A stretch of DNA of 64,000 bases from contig JAVLRN010000006.1 in the NCBI GenBank assembly GCA_032821775.1, positions 1,116,001 through 1,180,000 of the forward strand, read 5' to 3'. The notes beneath the pieces were generated by a model. The model did not search any database and had not been told where the DNA came from. It saw only the letters and a list, made by a program, of their open reading frames with translations. This DNA comes from Sanguinoderma infundibulare (taxonomy: Eukaryota > Basidiomycota > Agaricomycetes > Polyporales > Polyporaceae). The translations under genes were made by a program, and so were the position numbers. Position 1 is the stretch's first letter; each line of letters starts with the position of its first letter. Positions 54,595 through 64,000 of the stretch are shown piece after piece.

Positions 54595-56440
54595 CTAAAC
54601 ACGGCGAGGAACGAAAGACTCGTGCCGGCACCATTCCATCTCCTCGCTTTCCACCATCCTCGCGCCGATATTCGCGTCCAGGTAAACCAACCCCGCCGCT
54701 CCCTCCGCCCTCCTCACCACTTGCACATACTCAGTGCCCCATTCCTCTGTGTCGACCGAGATAAACTCCAACGTCGGACACCTGTTTGCAGCCCGTTCGA
54801 TACCCCCGTGCCACAGCCGCGTTTCCCATGTTGCCCTGCAAACAGGCCGCGGAATCTCTCGGCCTGGCCCGTCGTCGACCCCGTTCGTCCGCATGCGCAG
54901 GATCAACATCTTCAACCGCGGCATCATCGTCAGGAAATGGCCAAACGTGTAGTACTGGTCGCACACAACCACTCAGCGACCGCTTATCAACGGACAACGA
55001 CACCAAACGACCTTTCACGATACGCACCAGGAAATGTGAACGCATGCTCAACACATACCCCTCCTTGACGTCCAGCCTGAGGTGCGTGATCGAGTGCACC
55101 ACCACCTTCGGCCATTCCACCAGCTCCAGATACTCGTCAAAATCCCCTCTATCCGCTCCCAGCTTCTCCGCCTCAGCACCATACCCGAAGTGCATCAGCA
55201 CCTTCGACGGCCTGTACGCGCACAACACCGCCCCCACCGCTTCCTTCAAGTCCGGGTCGATGTCCTCGACCTCCAGCCGTTCCACTGCCTTCTGTAGCCC
55301 GAGCACGTCCACCGAGTCCAAGTCCCCGCGCACGCGCCGTAGGTCGTCCCACACGCCCGTCGTCGGCACCAGTTCGTTCCGGTCCCGCGCTGCCGTGAAC
55401 GGGTCAGCGGCCTCGTCGTACGGCAGCACAAAACCCGTCAGCTCGATCGACTCCAGCTTCGGGAAGACGTGCATCAGCAGCGCCAGGTGGGGCACGCCGC
55501 TCAGCTTTCTGACCGTCAGCGCGCGCACGCGCGGGAAGTCCGTCGTCGTCGCTATAACGCGCTCGGGATCCTCCTCAAAGCCGACCTGCCAGAGGGTGAT
55601 CTTCTCGAGCGTGTCCCGGAAGGGCGCGAGGAGCGCGATGCTGTCTGGGGGGCGGTTGGTGCTCGCCGGGGCGTACATGAAGTAGTCGAGCTCGACTTCG
55701 ACGAGCGGCGCCCGGATCCGCTCCACCACCGAGAGCGCAGTGGGACCGAAGCCGTACAGGCGCAGACATCGGAGCATCTGGAGGTTCGCGAGCGTGTCTG
55801 TGAGACTCAAGGCACCGCGCGGGGACGCGAAATCCCCGCGCTCGAGCAGCCAATCGGCGCAGCCGATCGCGAGGTCCTCGAGGTGCGGCACGCTGCGCAC
55901 GATGTCGACAAAGGAAATCATGCGTTTGAAATCCTTGAAGTCGTCGTACCCGAGCCGATCAAGGACGGGCCCGTCCTCGTCGCTATCGCTCACATACTCG
56001 TCTTCGATCCGGAGCACGGGCAGGAGGGGAATCCGGAGCCGCTTCAGTGCTCGCAGAGATACGGGCGAGGCGAGACCGCGGCCGACAAACCGCGTGAAAG
56101 ACGCGAGCTCGCGCTCGCTCCCGACGCACGCCCCGAACGCGAGGAGTTTGGACGCCCCAGCGACGTACAGCGCCAGGCAGGTGCCCATGAGCGCGAACAC
56201 GTCCGCGCGCACGTCGAGGAGGGCGAAGAGCCGTACGAGGACGTCGAAGCACAACGCTGGCTCGTCCGAACCCCGGCCTGGGTCGTGCCAAGCAGGAAGG
56301 ATGGGGGGACGACGGCCGACCGAGCGGGAGAGAGGCTGCTGGACAAAGAAATGTGGGTTGAACGTGCTTGTGCTGCGGTATCCAGAGGTTATTGCACGAT
56401 CTTGGACAAACTGCCATTGGGTCGAGGAACGCACCTCCAC
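54595..56440 (-). CDS. F-box protein, long agaricomycete type, paralogue of the one at 13270
   Basis: Exons 55028 to about 56440 and 54595-54954 (73-base GTGCGT...CAG intron, phase 0). The F-box region is EPALCFDVLVRLFALLDVRA with LMGTCLALYVAGASKLLAFG, followed by Leu-rich segments (LRALKRLRIPLLPVL, LQMLRCLRLYGFGP). The intron follows THLRLDVKEGYVLSMRSHFL and precedes a segment ending PRLKMLILRM, the same place as in the 13270 gene. The open frame upstream of the F-box has no ATG; an acceptor-like CACGACCCAG sits shortly before it, so a short first exon is likely and the stated right end is approximate. Confidence 0.74.
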
Positions 56441-57236
56441 TGGGGGTCCATACTGTTGGAGGGAGGGTGTCTCCTTCGGAGAAAGGAGGTGGGATGCTGG
56501 CTGAACGATGGCCTGTTACGAGGGCGAGTACTTTATGTAGCACGCAAATGTCGTCAGGTATCCATCCTGTCGTCGTTGAAAACAAGTAAATCTGACTAGA
56601 GTGCCAAAGACGTTTCGTGCCCACTCGGCGTGTTGACGAAGTACAATGCAATACGGTGTCCGGTGCCCGGCCTCCAGAACAAAGGCCGTACAACAAGGTC
56701 GTTGGGTATGCCTACGTGTATGTCTAGCGGATAGGTCAGACCTGTTCAGCAGGCGATGGCGATGATGAAGCTCCTACTGGGTCGATAAAAGAACAAGGTT
56801 TCCCGTCCGGTTGTCGCAGTGGTAGGTCAGGGTTGGGTTGGCGGTGGACCCTGACGAGGACTTCTCCCGCGCTCACCGAACGCTTGAAGGAACGGGAAGC
56901 CGTGCGGGGCAAGCTGTTGCCAGGAGTGGGCCCTTCCGACTAGGTCCCGTCACGCCAGCACGAGCTGTGGTTGCGGACTGAAGCTGAGCAGTGCGCGATA
57001 TGGATCAGCGGTGACCGGTGAAGGGCATTCCATAGCACAGAGCGGCGTTCAAAGCGACTTGTACTTAGTCTGGTGAGTACGAGAGTCAAGAAAGGACGTT
57101 CACTGCTTACCGGAGCAGACCATGTCGTCTGGCAAGACCGGGCCGAAGCCGATCGTCAACTTGAAGTTGCTGCCACGGCCCCGCACTGGCAACTATTAAA
57201 GCTCCTGTTCCTTCTCTCGAGCTACGGCAATTTACC
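56441..57236. other. Intergenic
   Basis: No recognised gene apart from a possible short first exon of the F-box gene. Confidence 0.45.
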
Positions 57237-57831
57237 ATGTCTCGTATAATGGCCGCAATGCTGATGGAGCAATTCCTAGGGTCTATTTACTTTCTGTCAG
57301 TGGGATGCCTTGTGACTCCGCTCATCAGGCTCACCCGTCACTTGATCAGCGTCCTTGGCCTGGTAAATGCCCTACACCCTATATTCACTTTAATTTCGAT
57401 AAGGCCCCAACTCACACCATTAGCTCCAAATTGCTGAGCCTCGCACAAGATCGAGGTAGACGTCCTCGGGAATGTCAGCTACATTGTCGTCTTTGCAACT
57501 CCGTATGTGCACGTATTCAACTTGAAGTTGATTCCACACTTTACCTTGACCTACCGCTTACCACTGTTGAAACACAAATTTGACAACTAGGTTATCTGCG
57601 ATTCTCGTATCGCGCTTTCTCCTTCACCTACAGTACGCCAACCTCAGAGCAATAGGGATGGTGACCCAACAAGACCCGACAGTTTCAAATGGGAGCTCGG
57701 TCGTTTTTGATCAAGTCATTGGATCAATTGGGGCCTCTATTTCGCCGGACGACTACTTTTTGAGCAATGAAGAGGATGAAGGCGATGTTGCGGAGCCGAA
57801 TGTCTCCATGGCGGGCGAAGTCAGTGGGTAG
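57237..57831 (+). pseudogene. Remnant of a DUF6533/6534-like basidiomycete membrane protein (tentative)
   Basis: A first piece (MEQFLGSIYFLSVGCLVTPL, 57237-57437) looks like a membrane helix. After an acceptor-like CAACTAG a second piece reads LSAILVSRFLLHLQYANLRA and ends in an acidic tail with a stop at 57831. The 'ILxSRFLLxLxxAN' string occurs at the end of the last helix in the seven-helix proteins that are abundant in agaricomycetes. Most of the expected helices between the two pieces are missing. Confidence 0.35.
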
Positions 57832-59047
57832 GTGGAGAGGAGATTGTACTTAATCGCTGCCAAGGATCGACTCGGAGTACATCGCGATTTGTATCTTTTC
57901 CGGTGTATAATATGCATATTTAAGCAGTCGCTGTATGAGCTATCATTGCTTTACCGGTCTTTGCGCGCGATACATTGTGCAGGTAAGCAGGAGCGAGGTT
58001 GAGCCCTTAGACGCTGTTTGCGCTTGTTAGGATCACAGGACAATAGCTTTGACGCTCGCTGCTTTTGGGAAATTTGGCTACTGGAGCCTTGGCCGGGTCG
58101 CCATCCCGTCCTCCTGCTCCTGCTCCACGCCGACCCTCCCCCCAGGAAGCCTTTATTGTCTTCGTTCTATAGGCTACATGTTTGCTGGTGCAGATATAAG
58201 ATCAGCGCGAATATGCTTATCTCGGATTCCAACTAAAGTCGATCCCAGTCTCGATCCAGAAGGCGGGTCGGCCGGACGACAGAATCAACTACAGCGGCGG
58301 AGTCTCTTTCTCTAACGTTCCAGGTGCTGAACATGCAAGCTGTGGGCGCGTCGTCGCCGACGACCTCGAGGGAGACACGCGTTCGCCACGACGCCTGAAG
58401 ATGCCCATCCGGGACTTCATCGAAGACTCGCTCCACAACTCCGGCTATGGCTGCTTCTCGAAACAGGTCAACATCTTCACGGCGCTGGATCCCATCGACT
58501 TCAGCTCCATCAGAAATGCCGCTGACTTTGAGGCGGATCACGCTCGCTCTCACCCGATCCCGCTCGACGGACTTTTGGCGGGGCCGTTGAGACTGAGCGC
58601 CTCGGAGTCGCAGTGACCAAGATGCCACACATTAGTGTTGCCCAGGATGCTCGGACCAATGTCCTGTGGCTTTTCACGCATTCATCAAGAACCACAGGAC
58701 GACCGATGTGCGAGCTGGTACGAGATCAACACGCATCCGATACTTATCGTCGCACTATTTGTAGCACTCTGGTGACGATCTGCCGTAAGGCGGCGTCGCG
58801 GACGAGAACACTATTCTTGATTGGCATCGTGTTACTCATACCCTCGCAGGGACATGTCAAATGACGGCCTGGCTGCGCTTCCTCTCTCTCGTGGTTCCGC
58901 TTCAAGTATCTCCGGTCGGAGAACTTTGGGGTATTAGGAACCTTGTACATATCGCGCGCGTTTGCGTCGAAGTGTGCGTGTAGACGCCCCAATCTAACCC
59001 TATAGATACCCAGAACCTTCGGACACCATCCCCTCGACTCCTTTGAT
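57832..59047. other. Mostly noncoding, with an unassigned open frame at 58401-58616
   Basis: The frame (MPIRDFIEDSLHNSGYGCFS and on to 58616) may be the end of a lost gene; upstream in-frame sequence is interrupted. I recognise no family. Confidence 0.4.
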
Positions 59048-60247
59048 ATGCCAGCCATCTCGACCGGGAAGGTGCTCATGACCGGCCCCAATGGGTTCAT
59101 CGGCTCCTGGACACTCAAAGCGTTCCTCGACGCCGGCTTCTCCGTTCGGGCCAGCATTCGCGATGAGAGCAAAGCGCCTCATCTCAAGAAGCTTTACGCT
59201 GCATACGGTGGCAAGCTCGAGTTCATTGTCATCCCTGACATTGCCAAGGTATCGTACACCAGCCATTTCGCAAGACAGAAACGCCTCACTCATGTTTCCA
59301 CTGCAGGAAGGGGCCTTCGATGACGCCGTCGTCGGCGTGGATGCCGTCGTCCACCTCGCCTCCCCCTCCAATCATAGTGCCGACCACCCAGACGAGCAGA
59401 TTATTCCCGCCGTCGAGGGCGCCCTCGGCGTCCTCCGTTCTGCTTCCAAGGTCGACTCGATCCAACGCGTGCTCTTGATTTCCTCCTGCGCTGCTGTGAT
59501 CGACCCGACTGCCACTTGCCCAAGGGTGTACGACGAGACGCACTGGAACGAGCACTCCGTTGACGTTGTCAAGAGGGAGGGCCGCGCGGCTCCGCAAGTT
59601 GCCAAATACCGCGCGAGCAAGACGCTCGCAGAGCGGGCCGCATGGGAGTTCTGGCGGGAGCTTAAGGAGAAGGGGGCGATCGGATGGGACCTGACTGTAC
59701 TGAACCCTCCATGGGTGTTTGGCCCCGTGATTCACGAACTTGAGGGCGGTCCCGAGAAGCTGAACGCATCAAATTGGATCTTGTTCGACGCAATCGTCAA
59801 CGGCCAGATTTCACGTTTCAAGTCAGTGCTCTCCACCACGATTTTGCGGGTTCTTGTCAACGCTGATGCCGGCTCTTTCTGGACAGTCACGCTTTCGTCG
59901 ACGTGCGCGACATGGCGCGAGCGATTCTTCTGGGAATCACGATGCCCGGGGCAGGTGGGGAGCGGCTGATTGTTTCTGCCGGTCCATTCCGGTGGGAAGA
60001 TTTCAGTGGGTACATCGGCCCATGTCGTCTTTACCCATGCTTCATAACCACTCGCGCAGTCATCGCAGCACACAACATCTCCGGGGGGAAGACCCATCCT
60101 CCCATCGAATCATACAACCCTGATGCTACTTACATGGCGACGATGAATGTCATGAAGGCCAAGGAGCTGTTGGGGATGGTGTATCGTAGCAAGGAGGAAA
60201 CGACTCAGGATATCCTGAAGGATTATGAGGAGAGGGGCTGGCTGTAG
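59048..60247 (+). CDS. NAD(P)-dependent reductase, dihydroflavonol-reductase/Gre2 type (copy 2)
   Basis: Exons 59048-59248, 59307-59821, 59887-60005 and 60060-60247 give 340 residues. Motifs TGPNGFIGSWTLKAFLDAGF and YRASKTLAE match copy 1 (41639-42810), and the first 67 residues are identical. An intron (GTCAGT...ACAG) joins GQISRF to HAFVDVRDMARA. Copy 1 has about 17 more residues at that point and no intron. It lies 0.6 kb before a glutathione transferase gene on the same strand, and both could serve detoxification. Confidence 0.84.
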
Positions 60248-60789
60248 GAGATACGTCAGTGTGAGCTGTGTAGTAGGAAGCGGTTTGGCAGAGAGAAATG
60301 TGTTATGATGAGGCTGACGTTCTCAGGGAGATTCTGGGAGGCTTTCCGAGTCTTCGCCAACAGCGAGGCAGGTCTGTGTTTGGAAGTTCTTCAAGAAAGG
60401 CAACTCAAGCGCCCGAATGAATTTGAAGTGCTGGCATGCGAGTACGCATGATCCTTCTTTCCTTATCATTGTCAGCTCTTGAACGCATCGGCCTCGAAAC
60501 ATGTCGGTGGATTTGACATACTGCATTGCAGCCGGTGCGGCGCAGTCCTTCACGTCTTTCGCTAAAGTCGGAACTGGTAAGTACCTGCGCGTCGCAAGTT
60601 CTCGTCTGGTACTTATGATCCCGATTCCTGATATCCCGACCCTCGGAATTATGACCAGGAACGTCAAGTGCGGCTGCCACACCATCAAGGACTGTCATCT
60701 GTGCAAAGGTGTGCTTCGGCGTTCCTTCGCAACCGCACCCGCTGGAAGGGGTATGGTGACTCATGTCGCCAGGCAGGGCTCATCATTCT
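60248..60789. other. Intergenic
   Basis: Open frames on both strands lack family resemblance. Confidence 0.45.
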
Positions 60790-60796
60790 TATAAAA
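60790..60796 (+). promoter_or_regulatory. TATA box of glutathione transferase gene
   Basis: TATAAAA lies 80 bases before the ATG at 60876. Confidence 0.6.
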
Positions 60797-60875
60797 CCTG
60801 AAAGATGAACCTGCTCAACGGCACTCAGACATCACCTTCCATCTCTCCAGGACAACATCCCTCGTCGCAGAAGCC

Positions 60876-61788
60876 ATGGTCCAGGACGGACAGATCACGT
60901 TCTACACTAATGCGGTACGTTGGCGTTCGTGTTCAATATACAGATGTTGATCTGACGCGGAACGTATGGATTGACAGGCGTCCCCCTTCTGCCAACGGGT
61001 GCACATCGCCTTAGAAGAGGCCAAAGCGAACTACACGCCCATCTCCGTCAACCCGAGGAAGAAACCCGAGTGGTACACCTCGAAGGTCAACACCGTCACC
61101 GGCAAGGTCAGCCGTGGCTTCTCTCCTCGTCCACGTTCGCCGCTCCATCTCTTGCTCACCCCTCACCCAGATCCCGGCTCTCAGCTATGGCGGACCCCCG
61201 CACCCACCTGAAGAGCCCTCTTCGGAAGCCGTGGTGCTCATCGAGTCTAACGTCATCCTCGAGTTCCTCGCCGAGACTTTCCCGTCCGCGAACCTCCTCC
61301 CGCGCGACGCCATCCTCCGCGCAAAAGCGCGCATCTTCAGCTCTATCGTCGTCGACAAGATCGCCGACAGCTTCCGGGAGTTCTTCAAGGGCGCGCCGGC
61401 CAGCGAGCTCCTCGCGGCCTTCGAAGCCCTTCAGGCGCGTCTGCCTCCCACTGGGTTCGCCGTTGGGGAGTGGAGCATCGCGGACATCGCCGCGGGGCCG
61501 CGCCTCTTCTGGATATTGTTGATGTTGGAGCTTGATCTTGGGAGGTACCCAGTCGGGGAGGGGAAGAAGATGGCGGAGGTGCTGCGCGGGCCGAAGTTTG
61601 CGCGATTCATGAAGTACATTGAGGACGTGAAGATGCGGCCGAGCTTCAAAGCTACATTGGACGAGGTGAGTTTCTTTCAGGTTCAGGAGCATTGATCACT
61701 TAGTTGAACATCGTAGGCCGCAATACTTGCTTACTTGAAGGCAAATGTTCAACGGAACTAGGACATTTGGAGGCAGAAGCGCGTCTGA
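60876..61788 (+). CDS. Glutathione S-transferase, omega-like
   Basis: Exons 60876-60914, 60978-61106, 61171-61665 and 61762-61788 give 229 residues. The thioredoxin-like N-terminal domain begins ITFYTNA, ASPFCQRVHIALEEAKANYT; SPFCQR sits where omega and related GSTs have their catalytic Cys or Ser. VLIESNVILEFLAETFP is the glutathione-binding ES segment. The helical C-terminal domain has VGEWSIADIAAGPRLFWIL, the usual N-capping box region. It conjugates or reduces small molecules with glutathione in the cytosol. The last exon encodes only DIWRQKRV and the stop. Confidence 0.87.
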
Positions 61789-62720
61789 CAGATTCGGAAT
61801 GTCAATGTTACAGGGTGGTAATGAAAGACAAAAAGCACGTACTGCGGTGAATATCCGACTATCCCCATCCGGGGGATAGCGCCCGTTTGATAGCGCCCTT
61901 CCGGCCATCTCGGCACATCCCATCGTAATCTCGGATGATCGGGATCGCTCCATGTCAGCCTCCCTTGCTCCCTCTGGCCACCTGCATGGCGCCCATGTGT
62001 GGTTATCTCCATGCACAGGCTCCCTCCCTACCTGGTCTCTCTCTTGTGTCTGTGTGCGGTTATCTCCACATACAGGCGGAATCTTTAACTTCGACCCGAC
62101 CGGCGAGCGCCCTGGACGCCTGCCACCTTCACTAGCATCCGCCCGACCTGGACATCACAGCGGTTAGCTCTGCTGCACCCTCGGAGTCCCTTACCATCAA
62201 ATTGTACTAGCAACGCCTCATGACCACGGTCCTGTATGTATGTCCCTCCTCGCACTCCGCCCAAATTATAAACAAGTTTCTTTTGACTCTCGTCTTCTAT
62301 GCGTGTCTCTCGTCTCTTGCGTGCCACATCTAATCCTCAAGCAATCATGACGGCTCCCGTCACTTGACTCTTGTAATAGACATGAAGAGCCGTCAAAAAT
62401 AGGACGCGAATCACAAGCGGACGCGAATCGCAAGCGGAAGCGAGCATGACGCGAAGTTCAAGTTCCCCAATGTCGAGTAAGCGCTCATATCGGCCGACGG
62501 ACTAGTCTCGACCGATTGTTATCCCATCATCCGATTATCCCTGGGAGACTGGGATACTCACGAGTTAGCGGAGGACGTTCTCCAACTGCGTCGCCCACGT
62601 ATATATGTTGACTCCCATCATGGGCTTTTTTCCCAGCCCGTCCCCTCGATCTTCTCTAGCCAACATCTCCAGCTCAGCCGAGTGGTTTGTGGTTGCTGAC
62701 GTGCCTTCTGGCCGAGTAGC
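61789..62720. other. Intergenic, with short direct repeats before the transporter
   Basis: Two near-identical pieces (GTGTGGTTATCTCCATGCAC at 61997 and GTGTGCGGTTATCTCCACAT at 62052, both followed by an AGGC end) and a 17-base tandem (GGACGCGAATCACAAGC at 62402 and 62419) lie here. GATA-type cores (GATAA/TTATC) occur in the first pair. A TATA box (62600-62606) precedes the transporter. Confidence 0.5.
62600..62606 (+). promoter_or_regulatory. TATA box of DHA1 transporter gene
   Basis: TATATAT lies 115 bases before the ATG at 62721. Confidence 0.55.
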
Positions 62721-64000
62721 ATGGCACTAGTACTGCACGCCACGGACAGGGCGCCACACGACGTCCAGGACAGCTGCAGTGCCGCGGTCGGATCGAGAAG
62801 CAACGGCCTGATCAAGCCACCGAGCAGGTACCCTGGCGCAGGGACCCACGAGGACCCATATGTGATCGACTGGGACATCGGGGACACGGAGAACCCGTTT
62901 AACTGGTCCAAGAAGCGAAAATGGGCCATCACGGGGCAGGTATGTGTGTGTTTCTGGGCGAAATCTAAGAGGATGCATGAGCGGCGCTAACCGCGCTGTC
63001 GGTGTAGCTGGCAATGTCGGCGTTCACAATGACGTTCTGCAGCAGTTGCTACTCGGGCGGCTTGGCCTCCATGAGCGCAGAGCTGCACCTGTCCCAGACC
63101 GTCGCGATCCTCGGCGTGTCGCTGTACGTGCTGGGATTCGGGCTGGGCCCTCTGCTCTTCGCGCCCCTCGGGGAGATTTACGGGAGGGTGAGCCAACTCA
63201 GCTCAATGCGGCATAACCACCGTAGCTGACGTCGCACCTGAACCGTACAGCGGATCGTCTTCGTCGTCACCGGCTCGATCTTTGTGCTGTTCCATCTGGG
63301 GGGTGCCCTGGGCCACAATGCGGCGACGATCCTCAGCACTCGCCTGCTTGCCGGTATTTTCGGATCGGCCCGTACGTCCCATCGCAGTTCCCGGTCGCCT
63401 TCTGCATATCTCTGACTGTGCAGCTGTCAGCGTTGACGAACGCTGGGGGTGCGTTGAGCGACATGTGGGTCGCCCGAGAGCGAGGCCTTGCCGCTTCCCT
63501 GTACGGCACGGCACCGTGGATGGGACCTGGTGCGTCTGCGCTCTAGCAAAACGCTTCTTATCAATATTTGAGCACTCATGCCATTTATATTTATATTCAT
63601 TGCAGTCTTTGGACCGCTTGTCGGTGGCTGGGTGTCCCAGTCACGACTGGGATGGCGCTTTGCGTTCTGGATCATGTTCATCGTTTCCGCGCTGAACGCC
63701 ATTGCATGTGTCTTCATCACCCCGGAAACTGTAAGCAGACCGCCACATGACTCGAGCACCGTGCACACGTAAGGTCAGTCGTCGCTGAATGTGCATCATT
63801 TGCGCTTGTGGCTAGCTTCCGCCCGTGTTACTTCGTCGTCGGGCGCGGAAGCTGACGAAAGCGAGCGGGGGAGAAAGTGTCTATGTGTCAAGTTTTGACG
63901 TGGACCGTACGGTGTCGTTGTCGGCCGTCCTCAAGCGAGACATGGGTCGTCCATTCTGTGAGTACGATTTTTGTGCTACTCTGTTTGTCCCGTTTGCTTA
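62721..64000 (+). CDS. Major facilitator (DHA1, drug/polyamine type) transporter, 3' end outside window
   Basis: Exons 62721-62939, 63008-63187, 63251-63371, 63431-63529, 63606-63730 and 63816-63957, then a GTGAGT donor; the gene continues past 64000. After a soluble start comes DWDIGDTENPFNWSKKRKW, typical of the fungal DHA1 group (Flr1/Tpo family). Helices follow: GVSLYVLGFGLGPLLFAPLG with EIYGRR (motif A-like), FGSAPLTNAGGALSDMW, and VFGPLVGGWVSQSRLGWRFA with FWIMF. LPPVLLRRRARKL opens the central loop. These proton antiporters export drugs or polyamines at the plasma membrane. The acceptor of exon 4 was chosen so that the conserved APLTNAGG reads through. Confidence 0.85.

Noticed and set aside
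55469..56599. Plus-strand open frame of 376 codons
   Set aside because: It is the shadow of the minus-strand F-box gene, and its Arg/Glu-rich product resembles no protein.
60323..60860. Open frames on both strands before the glutathione transferase
   Set aside because: No recognisable domain and no consistent splice structure; left as intergenic.

Overview
This window is nuclear DNA from a filamentous basidiomycete, most likely an Agaricomycete (Polyporales-like). The genes are split by many 45-80 base GT-AG introns. Coding regions are GC-rich. Genes typical of such fungi are present: HET, F-box, Kei1, Clr2, Kar9, omega-like GST and DHA1 transporters. Gene models below were spliced by hand from reading frame, GT/GC-AG sites and phase.

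Layout. Positions 23-1168 hold the end of an Smr-domain gene. Positions 1413-6634 form the left copy of a duplicated cassette: a decayed PQ-loop membrane protein gene, two nucleoside 2-deoxyribosyltransferase-like (NDT2-like) genes and a small uncertain gene. A third, C-terminally extended NDT2-like gene follows at 7272. From 8.7 to 31.5 kb lie mostly ordinary genes: a Sly41-like transporter, two F-box genes, a HET-domain gene with a broken partial copy, a frameshifted short-chain dehydrogenase, an intact PQ-loop paralogue, a basidiomycete protein of unknown function, a phosphopantetheinyl transferase, KEI1, an eIF4E2/4EHP homologue and another unknown protein.

Positions 32.0-41.3 kb hold the second copy of the cassette. 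It is inverted and also circularly permuted. Its two halves are joined by a spacer with a broken aldehyde dehydrogenase gene, and they are interrupted by a 1.2-kb CACTA-like element and a 1-kb foldback element. From 41.6 kb to the end come an NAD(P)-dependent reductase gene (a second inverted copy lies at 59.0 kb), Clr2 (heterochromatin silencing), a Kar9-like protein with a GAS2-type C-terminus, a TRAPPC12-like gene, a second member of the F-box family, gene remnants, a glutathione transferase and the 5' part of a DHA1 drug/polyamine transporter.

The core genes are unrelated housekeeping functions (secretion and sphingolipid, translation, silencing, spindle positioning). The accessory part is the PQ-loop/NDT2-like cassette. 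It carries a membrane protein and base- or ribosyl-handling enzymes together. The permuted inverted arrangement suggests that it moved through a circular intermediate and was opened inside the last exon of the PQ-loop gene.
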